Below, piece by piece: positions 1 through 9,822 of a DNA stretch of 44,268 nucleotides; within the stretch, counting starts at the first letter, position 1; every line of letters begins with the position of its first letter. The notes under the pieces were generated by a model. The model saw nothing but the letters and a program-made list of their open reading frames with translations, was not told where the DNA came from and searched no databases. Both the position numbers and the translations under genes were made by a program. The stretch covers positions 1 through 44,268 of the forward strand of contig JACYLR010000030.1 in assembly GCA_015272465.1 (NCBI GenBank). Reading direction: 5' to 3'. The stretch comes from Gloeomargaritaceae cyanobacterium C42_A2020_066 (GTDB lineage: Bacteria > Cyanobacteriota > Cyanobacteriia > Gloeomargaritales > Gloeomargaritaceae).

Positions 1-119
1 TCGGTGCGCTTTTGCCGCTTTACTACCCTACTGAGTTCCTCTACTAATTGTCAAGGGGTTTAACTCACTTGTTGAAGGGCGCAGCGGGCGGTCGGCGATA
101 GGGTGGCGGAAATATGGCC

Positions 120-821
120 TCAGTTGGGGTTCGAGCCAAGGATGGAAAGGCGGCTGAGGGCGATATGGCCGCTGAGGCAACGGGCAACGTCGGAGTTGGG
201 GTCGCGGCGGCGTTGGCTGTACTCGCCTTGGTACTGGTATCCGTCAGCAGTAGGAACGTAGATGGCGGGTAACGGTTGGGTACAGGGGGGGCAGAGGTGA
301 ATTTCGGGTTCGGGCTCGCCGGGTTGCCAGTGGGGAAAGTTGACGTTCCAGAAGTGGCCAGGGGCAAGGGGAAGGGGTTGTATGTGGTCAAAGACGCGGG
401 TGACCCAGTGGGCTGCGCGAGACCAGTCTACTGGCCGGCCGGCCTTGCGGTACTGGGAGAAGGCGATGCCTGGAAGCCGGTAGAAAGCGGCTTCGCGTAC
501 CGCAGCCACGGTACCGGAGGTGTAGATGTCGACGCCCAGGTTGCCGCCGTAGTTGACTCCAGCAATGACCCAAGCCGGGGTAGGACACAGTTGGTTGAGG
601 GCAAAGCGGATGCAATCGGTCGGGGTACCTGCGACGGCGAAATGGTGGTCATCTCGCTGATCCACGATCAACGGCTGGTGGGTTGTGACTTGGTGGCCAC
701 AACCGGATTGGTGGGTTTGGGGCGCGACAATGAGGAGGGGGGCGACATCTGAGAGGGCTTGGCGCAGCGCAGCAAGGCCAGGGGCATCAATGCCGTCGTC
801 ATTGGTCAGCAATAGCTGCAT
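120..821 (-). CDS. surE: 5'/3'-nucleotidase SurE
   Basis: ORF begins MQLLLTNDDGIDAPGL (SurE N-terminal metal-binding motif), with GVNYGGNLGVDIYTSGTVAAVREAA. Confidence 0.95.
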   Translation of the reverse strand: MQLLLTNDDGIDAPGLAALRQALSDVAPLLIVAPQTHQSGCGHQVTTHQPLIVDQRDDHHFAVAGTPTDCIRFALNQLCPTPAWVIAGVNYGGNLGVDIYTSGTVAAVREAAFYRLPGIAFSQYRKAGRPVDWSRAAHWVTRVFDHIQPLPLAPGHFWNVNFPHWQPGEPEPEIHLCPPCTQPLPAIYVPTADGYQYQGEYSQRRRDPNSDVARCLSGHIALSRLSILGSNPN

Positions 822-825
822 CGGG

Positions 826-3534
826 TCAGGGCGTGACTTGCCACCAACTTAGGGTTTTGTCAGTACTGCCGGCCACAAGGGTCTTGCCATCGGGGCTGAT
901 TACAAAGGTACGCACAAGTTGTTGATGCTGCTCCAGGGTACGCCGACGACGACCTGAGATCACGTCCCAGACTTGGAGGGTGGGGCCGCTCGCCACGACC
1001 AGAGTGCGGCCGTCAGGACTGAAGGCAAGGTCGTAAACACTCCCGCCGGTGTCGCTTTTTCGCAGTTCGCGACCGGTCTTGGCATTCCAGAGGTAAATTG
1101 CCTCATCGTCGCCGCCACTGGCGAGTAACTGTCCGTCGGGGGAGAAGGTGACACTCCAGACTACCGATTCCTTGGCCTGTTCGGTGGGGGGAAGACTGGT
1201 GTGCAGGGTACCAGCGTCTACATTCCAGAGGCGAACTGTACCGTCCCCATGACCGCTGGCGAGGGTGGCACCATCAGGACTAAACGCTAGGGCATAGATG
1301 CGGGAACCGGTAGGGATAGTTTTCAAGGGGCGACGGTCACCCCAGTCCCAAATCTGAAGGGTGCCGCCAAAGTCGCCACTGGCCAGAAAACGCCCGTTTC
1401 GGCTAAAGACAAGGGGGAAAATGGCGCCCCCTTGGGTGGGCAGAGTCTGGAGTAATCGGCCGGCCGCCCCATCCCAGAGGGTAATGCCCGCCAGGGTACT
1501 GGTGGCGATAATCCCAGAGGTGGGGCTGAAGGCAACCCCATTGACTGGCTGGCGGAGGGTACCGAGGCGGCGGGGAGGGGACTCGCTACCGAGGGGCCAG
1601 AGTTGGAGGCTGCCATCGGCGCCGGCAATGGCCACAGCTTTGCCATCCCGACTGAGGGCAATTTGGTTGGCCTCGGTGCCAATTTGGCGTACCCCTTTGA
1701 GGGTGAGGCCATCGGGGTTATCGGTGAGGGGGCTGGCGGGGCCGGCTTGGGCGGGGAGCGGGATAAGGGAATCGGGCGAGGGCTGGCGGGGCCAGAACCA
1801 TACGCCCAAACCGCCTAGGGCGAGAATGCCCAGTAGGAGGGGGAGCGGCAAGGAGAAGCGAGGTTTGCGGCCGGCCGGCCGGGGGCGGGGGGCGCGGGCC
1901 GGCGGTGGCGGAGCCGGCGGGGGCAGGGTTGGGGTTTCGGCCGGCGCTTCCGTAGGACTGGCGAGGGCGGGGGTTTCAGGGAGCACCTGATAGTGCACCA
2001 GCACGACGGTGACGTTATCGTGGCCGTTCTTGATGTTCGCCAGATCCACCAGTTGCTGGACGGTTTGACTGGGATCGGCGTTTCCGGTCAGGACCGGCAG
2101 CACCTCCCGTTCCCAATAGGTCTCTACAAGGTCATTGTCGCTGAGGCCATCGGAGCAGAGCAGGAAGGCGCAGTCTTCATCCAGAATCAGGCGCTGTACT
2201 GTCGGATGCAAAAGGTTGGAGGTGTTAATGCCGAGGGCCTGCACCAGCGCCCCAGCCGCTGGTAACCGCAGCGCTTGGCGATAGAGGCAGTAGCCCAAGC
2301 GCACTTCCCGGGACGCCACATCATCATCCGTAGTGGCCTGGTAGCACCCATGCTGAGTGATCCAGTAGATGCGACTGTCCCCCACGTTGGCCAGGAACAC
2401 CTCGTGGTCGCGCACCAAGGCCATGGTCAGGGTGGTTCCCATCCGCTGCCGTTCTTGGCGCTGCTGCTGGTTATTCAGTTGGCTAATCCGGTCGTTGGCA
2501 TTGCAGACGAGGGTCACCAACTCCTCGGCCACCACCCGGGTGTCAACCCGCTTCAAAACCTTGGTGTCCATCTGCTGGGTGATGGTCTGGATGGCCAGGG
2601 TAGACGCCATATCGCCCCCATCATGGCCACCGATCCCATCACAGACGATGGCGTAGGGGAGTTGGTCGGCTCTCTTGGGCTGCGCCAGAATGTCGGGTTT
2701 GGGGAAGCAGGCGTCTTCGTTGCGGTTGCGGGTGGGGCCGGGATCGGTACTGGCGGCGACGGTCACTTGGCGCGGCCGGCCGTTACGGGCCGTGACGAGA
2801 GCCTGATCCAGGGCATGAACCAGTTGTTCTCCCGTGGTAATTGCCTCTTGGACGAGGGCATCACAGATTTTCTCGACCAAGGGAGCAACCTCGGATGCCG
2901 TGGCCGGCAGCAGACTCTGCCACAGCTTACCGAGGTAAACGGCGGTTGGGGGGGTACTGGGATCAGCCCGCAGTTCCTGGACACGGAGCAGCGGCCCTTC
3001 GACCCGAAGTAAGTCGGGCTGCAGCAAACTGACGCCCACCTGCTGGTAGAGAAACGGCTGCCAGAGCTGAGCGATTTGCCACAGCCAGTTGAGCTGGCGA
3101 AACCCGGTAGCGGCCGGCCAAGCGGTAGCTAGGGGCACGGCCGGCCGATTGCCCGTAACCAAGACCTGACCATACTCCGCTTCGGTGAGGGGCGTGCGCT
3201 GGAGAAGCAACCGCACCTCTTGACCGACGGGAATGGCGGCGTAGACCTGGGGCAGGTGCAGTCGGTAGGCAAGGAGCCGCAGGTAGGGCTGGGTCTCCAG
3301 GGGAATGTTATCGATACTCAGGGGCATCCGGCCGGGTTGGCTGTCCATAAACAGCCGGCGCCCCTTGGCCACATAGCGCTCCCGGAAGGGATCCCGCAAA
3401 CTCACGTCCCCTTCACTGTCGCCAGCTAACCAGAGGTAAACCCGCGGCAAGGGGGCATCACAGACCTGACAAACCCTGTTGGTCTCTGGATTGAGGGAGT
3501 GGCAAGTGGGATTAGGGCACTCAATCCGATCCAT
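826..3534 (-). CDS. PP2C-type Ser/Thr phosphatase with N-terminal zinc ribbon, single TM segment and C-terminal WD40 repeats
   Basis: MDRIECPNPTCHSLNPETNRVCQVC zinc ribbon; PP2C motifs RNEDACF, CDGIGGHDGGDMAS, NVGDSRIYW, LLCSDGLSDNDLV; hydrophobic LPLPLLLGILALGGLGVWFW; then repeated FSPDG..LASG..DGTVRLW units. ORF extends to 3663; start chosen at the internal ATG 3534 before the zinc ribbon. Confidence 0.9.
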   Translation of the reverse strand: MDRIECPNPTCHSLNPETNRVCQVCDAPLPRVYLWLAGDSEGDVSLRDPFRERYVAKGRRLFMDSQPGRMPLSIDNIPLETQPYLRLLAYRLHLPQVYAAIPVGQEVRLLLQRTPLTEAEYGQVLVTGNRPAVPLATAWPAATGFRQLNWLWQIAQLWQPFLYQQVGVSLLQPDLLRVEGPLLRVQELRADPSTPPTAVYLGKLWQSLLPATASEVAPLVEKICDALVQEAITTGEQLVHALDQALVTARNGRPRQVTVAASTDPGPTRNRNEDACFPKPDILAQPKRADQLPYAIVCDGIGGHDGGDMASTLAIQTITQQMDTKVLKRVDTRVVAEELVTLVCNANDRISQLNNQQQRQERQRMGTTLTMALVRDHEVFLANVGDSRIYWITQHGCYQATTDDDVASREVRLGYCLYRQALRLPAAGALVQALGINTSNLLHPTVQRLILDEDCAFLLCSDGLSDNDLVETYWEREVLPVLTGNADPSQTVQQLVDLANIKNGHDNVTVVLVHYQVLPETPALASPTEAPAETPTLPPPAPPPPARAPRPRPAGRKPRFSLPLPLLLGILALGGLGVWFWPRQPSPDSLIPLPAQAGPASPLTDNPDGLTLKGVRQIGTEANQIALSRDGKAVAIAGADGSLQLWPLGSESPPRRLGTLRQPVNGVAFSPTSGIIATSTLAGITLWDGAAGRLLQTLPTQGGAIFPLVFSRNGRFLASGDFGGTLQIWDWGDRRPLKTIPTGSRIYALAFSPDGATLASGHGDGTVRLWNVDAGTLHTSLPPTEQAKESVVWSVTFSPDGQLLASGGDDEAIYLWNAKTGRELRKSDTGGSVYDLAFSPDGRTLVVASGPTLQVWDVISGRRRRTLEQHQQLVRTFVISPDGKTLVAGSTDKTLSWWQVTP

Positions 3535-3734
3535 GAACCTTCTCGTCGCAGGCCAACTGACTGGAGCCGAGAAAACGTGGCGGTTGCGCTGGCAAGTTGG
3601 CGGTAGAGCGGAGGGTTTCCCCATCCTACAGAACTCCGGCCGAACTTCCCAGTCACGGTGCAAACGCTACTATTCTACCCGCGCGTTCCCCAAGAGGCAG
3701 AACACGAGGAACGGCAGGTCAGAAGTCCAATCGA

Positions 3735-4967
3735 TCAGACGTCATCGAGGGCGGCAATGCCCGGTAGCACCTTACCCTCCAGCAGTTCCAGGCTGGCCCC
3801 ACCGCCTGTGGAGATGTGGCTCATGGCCGCCGCCATCCCCACTTTTTCGACAGCAGCCACAGAATCGCCACCCCCGATAATCGTCGTCGCACCCTGAGGG
3901 GTCAGGTCGGCCAGGGTACGAGCAATGGCCTCGGTTCCCGCCGCAAACCGATCAAACTCAAACACACCCATGGGGCCGTTCCAAATCACGGTGCGGCAGG
4001 AGGCAAGGGCTGCCTGGAAGGCTTGAATCGAGTCGGGGCCAATGTCCAACCCCATCCAACCCTCAGGGATCTGATCCACGGGAACAGTTTGGGCCGCAGC
4101 ATCGGGAGCAAAGCGATCGGCAACCACAACATCCGTAGGCAGCAGCAGTTCCACACCCCGTTCTTGGGCCTTGGCCTCTAGAGCCTTAGCCAAATCCAGC
4201 TTGTCGTCTTCCACAAGGGACTTGCCAACACTCAGACCACGGGCTTTGAAGAAGGTGAAAATCATGCCGCCGCCTAGCAGCAGCTTGTCGCACTTCTCGA
4301 GGAGCTTCTCAATCACGCTGATCTTGCTGGAGACCTTGGAGCCACCAATGATCGCCGCTAGAGGGCGCTGCGGCACCTCAATGGCCCCTTGGAGATACTG
4401 GAGTTCCTTTTCGACAAGGAAGCCCGCCACGCAGGGACTGAGATAGGAGGTTACCCCAGCAGTGGAGGCATGAGCACGGTGAGCAGTCCCAAAGGCATCG
4501 TTGACGTAGAGATCCGCCAGGCTGGCCAGGGATTGGGCAAAGCTAGCGACGTTCTTTTCCTCTTCGGGATAGAACCGGACATTTTCTAGGAGGATCACCT
4601 GCCCCGGAGCGAGGGCCTCGACGGCAGCCGCCACGGCCGGCCCAATACAGTCGCTGGCTTGAGGCACGGGTTGGCCCAAAAGGCTCCCCAATCGCTCAGC
4701 CGCTGGGGCTAGACTATTGCCTTCGCGCTGGATTGTAACTTCCCCCGTTTCTTTGTTCTTGCTGATCGGCCGGCCGAGGTGGCTACACAGCAGCACCTTG
4801 GCTCCAGCGTCGGCGAGGTAGCGAATGGTGGGCAGGGCGGCCCGAATCCGGGTGTCATCAGTGATCTGGCCTTGGGCATCCAGCGGGACATTGAAATCAA
4901 CCCGCACCAGAACCCGTTTTCCTTGCAGAGAATCCGCCGTCAAGCTGGCAATGCTCTTCTTGGCCAC
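3735..4967 (-). CDS. pgk: Phosphoglycerate kinase
   Basis: [30 protein letters not shown]...; [30 protein letters not shown] start inferred at 4967 (longer ORF to 5102). Confidence 0.96.
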   Translation of the reverse strand: MAKKSIASLTADSLQGKRVLVRVDFNVPLDAQGQITDDTRIRAALPTIRYLADAGAKVLLCSHLGRPISKNKETGEVTIQREGNSLAPAAERLGSLLGQPVPQASDCIGPAVAAAVEALAPGQVILLENVRFYPEEEKNVASFAQSLASLADLYVNDAFGTAHRAHASTAGVTSYLSPCVAGFLVEKELQYLQGAIEVPQRPLAAIIGGSKVSSKISVIEKLLEKCDKLLLGGGMIFTFFKARGLSVGKSLVEDDKLDLAKALEAKAQERGVELLLPTDVVVADRFAPDAAAQTVPVDQIPEGWMGLDIGPDSIQAFQAALASCRTVIWNGPMGVFEFDRFAAGTEAIARTLADLTPQGATTIIGGGDSVAAVEKVGMAAAMSHISTGGGASLELLEGKVLPGIAALDDV

Positions 4968-5107
4968 CACCGTACCTCCTGAATGATTGGGGACTGCTAA
5001 GAAACCACGAACAGGCCGGCCGCTAGGCCCTAAAATAGGTGCCGGTATCTTGCATGACCGTCGCAAACCGCTCCCTATTGTATCGGGTCGGGGGACGCCC
5101 AATCGCC

Positions 5108-5485
5108 ATGTTCACCACGGTGCTTTTTCCGATTAGCCCAGGCCGGGAAACGCTGGAGGCCCTGCCCACAGTGACCCGCCTGATTCAGCATTGCCAGAGT
5201 CGCCTGGTGATCCTGGCGGTGGCGGAAACCCCCGAGCAGGAAGCCGAGGCCCCAGACCTATTGACCTCGATTCAGCGCGCCCTCGGCGAGGGAGGTGTCA
5301 CCTGTGAACCCTTGCAGCGCACGGGCAAACCTGCTTTTGTCATCTGTGACGTTGCTGATGAGTTGGGGGCCGATTTGATTGTCATGGGCTGTCGGGGGCT
5401 GGGCTTAACCCAGGAAGGCACCGCCGATAGTGTCAGCGTCCGGGTGATTAACTTGGCTCCGTGCCCTGTCCTAGTCATCCCCTAG
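5108..5485 (+). CDS. Universal stress protein (UspA family)
   Basis: [19 protein letters not shown] ... [12 protein letters not shown] ... [18 protein letters not shown]; start at the internal ATG 5108. Confidence 0.85.
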   Translation: MFTTVLFPISPGRETLEALPTVTRLIQHCQSRLVILAVAETPEQEAEAPDLLTSIQRALGEGGVTCEPLQRTGKPAFVICDVADELGADLIVMGCRGLGLTQEGTADSVSVRVINLAPCPVLVIP

Positions 5486-5545
5486 TCCCCTCCTCAGACC
5501 GTGAGGTGCCCGCTAAGGTGGGGATGGTCTTCACGCGGGCTAGCG

Positions 5546-6343
5546 ATGGGTGTTGTTTTGATTACTGGAGCCTCCTCCGGGATTGGCCAGGAATTTGCGG
5601 AAGCCCTAGCAGCTCAGGGCCGAGACCTGCTCTTGGTAGCCCGCTCCCAGGACAAGTTGGCGGCCACGGCCGGCCGACTGCACGCAACCCATGGCGTCAT
5701 GGTTCACACTTTGGCCCTGGATCTGGCTGCACCGGGAGCTTCGGGGCAGGTAACCAGCTTCGTCCAGCAGCAAAACCTGACTGTGGACTGGCTGATCAAC
5801 AATGCAGGTTTTGGAGACTATGGGGCCGTAGCCACCCAGGCCCCGGCCCGCCTCACCGCCATGGTCAACCTCAACATCACAACCTTGATGGAACTGACCT
5901 GCCAGTACCTACCGGCCATGCGGATCCGGGGAGAGGGGGTCATCCTCAACGTCGCCTCGATCGCGGGCTTCCAACCCATGCCCTACCTGGCCGTCTACGC
6001 GGCTACCAAAGCCTTTGTTCTCAGCTTCAGCGAGGCCCTCTGGGCCGAAAATCGGGCCTTTGGCGTGGAGGTGCTGGCCCTCTGTCCTGGCCCAACGGAA
6101 ACTGCGTTTTTCACGGCGGCCCGGATGCCCTACCCCGGCTGGTCAGTACCTGCTGCCCAGGTAGTCACGGAAGCTTTAGCGGCCGTGAACCAGCGACGTG
6201 CCAATGTGGTAACAGGGGGATGGCGCAATCAGGTGATCGTCAACCTGGCCCGCTGGTTACCCCGAGAACCTTTGGTGAGCCTTCTGGAATCTCAGTTTCG
6301 GCCCCCTGCGGCGGCCCCCAACGGGGATTACCATGCTGAATAG
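5546..6343 (+). CDS. Short-chain dehydrogenase/reductase
   Basis: MGVVLITGASSGIGQEFAEALAAQG; NNAG; YAATKAFVLSFSEAL (YxxxK). Confidence 0.9.
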   Translation: MGVVLITGASSGIGQEFAEALAAQGRDLLLVARSQDKLAATAGRLHATHGVMVHTLALDLAAPGASGQVTSFVQQQNLTVDWLINNAGFGDYGAVATQAPARLTAMVNLNITTLMELTCQYLPAMRIRGEGVILNVASIAGFQPMPYLAVYAATKAFVLSFSEALWAENRAFGVEVLALCPGPTETAFFTAARMPYPGWSVPAAQVVTEALAAVNQRRANVVTGGWRNQVIVNLARWLPREPLVSLLESQFRPPAAAPNGDYHAE

Positions 6344-6372
6344 GGTCGCCACCCCCTGAGAGGACACACGCC

Positions 6373-7452
6373 ATGCCCGATACCCTTGAACTGAGTCCAG
6401 CATCGGTTCTGGAGGCCCTGAAGCCTGTCCAAGACCCGGAATTGCACCGCAGTCTTGTGGAACTGAACATGATTCGCCAGGTGCAAGTGGCGGCCGGCCG
6501 GGTGCGCTTTACTCTTGTTCTGACCACTCCAGCCTGTCCCCTGCGCCACTTCATTGAGGAGGACTGCCGCAAAGCCGTACTGGCGCTACCGGGGGTCGAA
6601 GCTGTGGACATCGAAGTGACCGCCGAGACACCCCAGCAGAAGGAACTCCCCGGACGGCAGGGGGTACCAGGTATTCGCAACATCATTGCCATCTCCAGTG
6701 GCAAAGGCGGCGTCGGCAAAAGCACCGTGGCGGTCAATGTCGCCGTTGCTCTGGCCCAAGCCGGGGCGCGGGTCGGCCTGTTAGATGCGGACATCTACGG
6801 CCCCAACGATCCCAACATGCTGGGGTTGGAAGGCCAGACCCTGACGGTACTCGACACCCCCACTGGCGAGGCCCTCGAACCGGCCCTCAACTACGGGGTC
6901 AAACTGATCTCGATGGCCTTTCTGATTGCCCCGGATCAACCCGTGGTTTGGCGTGGCCCGATGCTCAACGGCACGATTCGCCAATTTCTCTACCAGGTAG
7001 CCTGGGGTGACCTGGATTACCTGGTGGTGGATCTACCCCCTGGCACCGGGGATGCCCAACTGACCTTGGCCCAAGCCGTACCCATGGCTGGTGCAGTGAT
7101 TGTCACCACCCCCCAAACGGTCTCACTGATGGATGCTCGGCGGGGACTACGCATGTTTGACAAGTTGGGGGTTCCCGTATTGGGCATCGTGGAAAACATG
7201 AGCTATTTCATTCCTCCTGACCTACCCAATCGCCGCTATCCGATCTTTGGTACGGGTGGGGGGCAAGCCCTAGCTGAGGAGTTGGGCGTTCCGCTGTTGG
7301 GGCAAATTCCCCTGGAAATGGAAGTGCGAGAGGGGGGCGATCAAGGTCTACCGGTGGTGGCCGGCCGGCCGGAGTCAGCCTCAGCCCAAGCCCTGCGCGC
7401 CTTAGCTCAAACCCTCGCGGCCCAAGTTTCAGTCGCCGCCCTCACCCCCTAA
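6373..7452 (+). CDS. mrp: Mrp/ApbC-family Fe-S cluster carrier P-loop ATPase
   Basis: N-terminal DUF59-like region, then ISSGKGGVGKSTVAVNVAVALA, DADIYGPNDPNMLGL, VDLPPGTGDAQLTL. Confidence 0.93.
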   Translation: MPDTLELSPASVLEALKPVQDPELHRSLVELNMIRQVQVAAGRVRFTLVLTTPACPLRHFIEEDCRKAVLALPGVEAVDIEVTAETPQQKELPGRQGVPGIRNIIAISSGKGGVGKSTVAVNVAVALAQAGARVGLLDADIYGPNDPNMLGLEGQTLTVLDTPTGEALEPALNYGVKLISMAFLIAPDQPVVWRGPMLNGTIRQFLYQVAWGDLDYLVVDLPPGTGDAQLTLAQAVPMAGAVIVTTPQTVSLMDARRGLRMFDKLGVPVLGIVENMSYFIPPDLPNRRYPIFGTGGGQALAEELGVPLLGQIPLEMEVREGGDQGLPVVAGRPESASAQALRALAQTLAAQVSVAALTP

Positions 7453-7521
7453 ACCCATCCTGGGACATCACGCGGGCCAGCGCATCTTTGCTAGCCTTAT
7501 CCCAGACCTTGCCTCAATGGA

Positions 7522-8274
7522 TTGATGTTCACCCTGGATCCGGCCAAACCCCTCAGCCTCGCCAATCCCGGTCGCGCCCAGCATGTGCTTGTGGTCGAGG
7601 ACGAAGACTTGATCCGCGAGATGCTGACCCTGGCCCTTGAGGAGGAAGGGTACGCTGTGGAAACCGTCGCTGATGGCCGCTCGGCCCTCAATTTACTGTG
7701 CAACGCAGACGCCAATAGCGGGCGCAGTTTCGATCTCGTCATCCTAGATTTGATGTTGCCCCAGGTGAATGGCCTGGATCTGTGTCGCCTCCTGCGACGT
7801 CAGGGCAACGCCATCCCCATTTTGATTCTGAGCGCCCGGGGCAGCGAAACCGATCGGGTTTTGGGCTTAGAGGTGGGGGCCGATGACTACCTCACCAAAC
7901 CATTTAGCACCCGGGAGTTGATTGCCCGCTGTCGGGCCGTCCTGCGCCGCCAGGGCCTCAACCACCTGCCCCAGCCCATGGTGCTCCAGCACCGAGACAT
8001 CGTCCTCTACGTCCAGGAGTGCCGGGTTGTGGTACGCCAGCAAGAGGTCAACCTCTCGCCCAAGGAATTCCGCCTTCTGGAACTGTTCATGACCTATCCA
8101 CGGCGGGTCTGGTCTCGGGAAAACCTCCTAGATCGTATCTGGGGTGCAGACTTCATTGGCGATAGCAAAACCGTGGATGTCCACATTCGTTGGCTGCGAG
8201 AGAAGCTAGAGATCGACCCCAGTCGGCCAGAGTACATCATCACCGTGCGGGGATTTGGCTATCGCTTTGGCTAG
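7522..8274 (+). CDS. OmpR/PhoB-family response regulator, SphR-like
   Basis: HVLVVEDEDLIREML, LVILDLMLPQVNGLDL, GADDYLTKPFSTREL; winged-helix C-terminus VDVHIRWLREKLEIDPSRPEYIITVRGFGYRFG; followed by an HK and PhoU. Confidence 0.88.
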   Translation: MMFTLDPAKPLSLANPGRAQHVLVVEDEDLIREMLTLALEEEGYAVETVADGRSALNLLCNADANSGRSFDLVILDLMLPQVNGLDLCRLLRRQGNAIPILILSARGSETDRVLGLEVGADDYLTKPFSTRELIARCRAVLRRQGLNHLPQPMVLQHRDIVLYVQECRVVVRQQEVNLSPKEFRLLELFMTYPRRVWSRENLLDRIWGADFIGDSKTVDVHIRWLREKLEIDPSRPEYIITVRGFGYRFG

Positions 8275-8292
8275 CCGAGCCAGACTGTCACC

Positions 8293-9582
8293 ATGCTGAC
8301 TCCTCTGGTCGCATTTATCAGTGGCCTCAGCCTGGGGATCGTGATTTGGTGGAGCCAACGCCTCCATTTCCACCGCCAACTCACCGACGTGCTCAATGCT
8401 CTGCCCATTACGGCGGTGGGCAACTACGCCTCCCTGATTAGTAATTTGCGCCGGGGGGTGCGGCTCAGCAGCCAGCGCCAGTTTGATCTGGAAAGCCAGT
8501 TACAAACCTGGCAGCAACTGATTCAGGTCGCACCGCTGGGCTTCCTATTGGTAGACAGCGAGAATCAACTCCTCGCCTGCAACACCTACGCCCAACACCT
8601 CCTCCACATTCAAAACTGGGGTTTCGGCCGGCCGCGCCTCATGCTAGAGGTGATTCGCTCCTATGAACTGGATCAACTAATTGAACAGACTCGCCGCAGC
8701 TACCAGCCCCAGGAACAGGAATGGCTGTTCTACCCCACCCTCGCTGACCCTGATGCGGCCGGCCGGCCGGCGGCCCTCACCCTCCACGGCTACACCTGGC
8801 CCCTGAACGACGGTCGGGTCGCCATTTTTTTAGAAAACCGTCAACCCGTGATCGAACTTTCTCGCTCCCGGGATCAATGGATGGTAGATCTGGCACATGA
8901 GCTAAAGACACCCCTCACCTCCATTCAACTTGTGGCTGAAGCCCTCCATAGCCGCCTGGATCCCCCCCTCCAAGTTTGGGTTAGTCGTCTGCTCCAAGAA
9001 GTCACCCGACTGATCACCCTAGTGCAGAACTGGCTCGATCTCAGCCAGATGTCAGCCCAGCCCCCCACACCCCTGGCAACCCAACAGCTTGACCTGCCCG
9101 CACTGATTCGCGCCGCCTGGCAAACCCTAGAACCCCAGGCCCGCCAGAAACACATCGCCTTAGCCTATGTCGGCCCAGAAACCCTGGTGACCAGCGGCGA
9201 TGAAATGCGGCTCTACCGGGCCTTTCTCAATCTGCTCGACAATGCCCTCAAGTACAGTCCGCCAGAAGCGTCCATTGAGGTTCATATCACACCCACAGCA
9301 ACTGATGTGCACATCAGCGTCATTGATCATGGCCCTGGGTTTCCAGAAACAGACCTGCCCCATGTCTTTGAGCGTTTCTATCGCGGCCAAACCAATGACC
9401 CAATGCCCTTGAGTCGTAGCAACGGCAGTGGCCTAGGATTAGCCATTGTCGAGCAAATCATCCTTGCTCACCGGGGCATGATTCGGGCCAGCAACCACCC
9501 CAAGACTGGAGGAGCCTGGCTCCAGATCACCCTGCCGGGTCACCTACTACCCACTCCCAACCCCCAGACCACCCCCCCTTAA
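8293..9582 (+). CDS. PhoR/SphS-like membrane sensor histidine kinase
   Basis: N-terminal hydrophobic segment, PAS-like region, H-box MVDLAHELKTPLTSIQLVAEAL, N-box LLDNALKYSP, GSGLGLAIVEQII. Confidence 0.9.
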   Translation: MLTPLVAFISGLSLGIVIWWSQRLHFHRQLTDVLNALPITAVGNYASLISNLRRGVRLSSQRQFDLESQLQTWQQLIQVAPLGFLLVDSENQLLACNTYAQHLLHIQNWGFGRPRLMLEVIRSYELDQLIEQTRRSYQPQEQEWLFYPTLADPDAAGRPAALTLHGYTWPLNDGRVAIFLENRQPVIELSRSRDQWMVDLAHELKTPLTSIQLVAEALHSRLDPPLQVWVSRLLQEVTRLITLVQNWLDLSQMSAQPPTPLATQQLDLPALIRAAWQTLEPQARQKHIALAYVGPETLVTSGDEMRLYRAFLNLLDNALKYSPPEASIEVHITPTATDVHISVIDHGPGFPETDLPHVFERFYRGQTNDPMPLSRSNGSGLGLAIVEQIILAHRGMIRASNHPKTGGAWLQITLPGHLLPTPNPQTTPP

Positions 9583-9822
9583 TCTCCTCCGCCCCAGAGC
9601 GTTATTGATACCTCTCCAAGTTCAGAGGCCCCAGTTTCATTGCGATCCCTCGCAGTTGAGGAGCCGGAGTCACCATCACCGTCCTCGTCCTTGCCCGAAC
9701 CACTCACCAGTCTGTGATTCATCTCACTGGCGTAATGTATCGGGCATACCATTGCAGGATCAACACCTTCGTTAAGCTAAAGGGGAAAACCACCATCTTT
9801 AACAATCAATCAAGAAACGCCC

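Noticed and set aside
65-391. Antisense and alternative-frame ORFs (e.g. 65-391-, 276-752+, 1361-1990+, 5461-6339+, 20912-21577+, 36700-37134+)
   Set aside because: They overlap clear conserved genes and have low-complexity Pro/Arg/Gly/Ser-rich translations typical of GC-rich shadow ORFs.
3388-3395. Isolated GGGATCCC octamer as an alternative iterated palindrome
   Set aside because: It is the only copy I noticed; no sign of iteration.
4968-5102. 45-codon N-terminal extension of pgk
   Set aside because: Canonical PGK N-terminus begins at VAKKSIASL; the extension overlaps the probable promoter.
5461-5545. N-terminal extension of the SDR ORF (MRCPLRWGWSSRGLA)
   Set aside because: The Rossmann fold starts at MGVVLITGASSGIG, so the upstream codons are probably untranslated.
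9583-9822. Possible Pho-box-like repeats (GTTAAGC, TTTAACAA) upstream of phoU
   Set aside because: Spacing and match to the tandem 8-bp Pho-box pattern are poor; I cannot support a site by eye.
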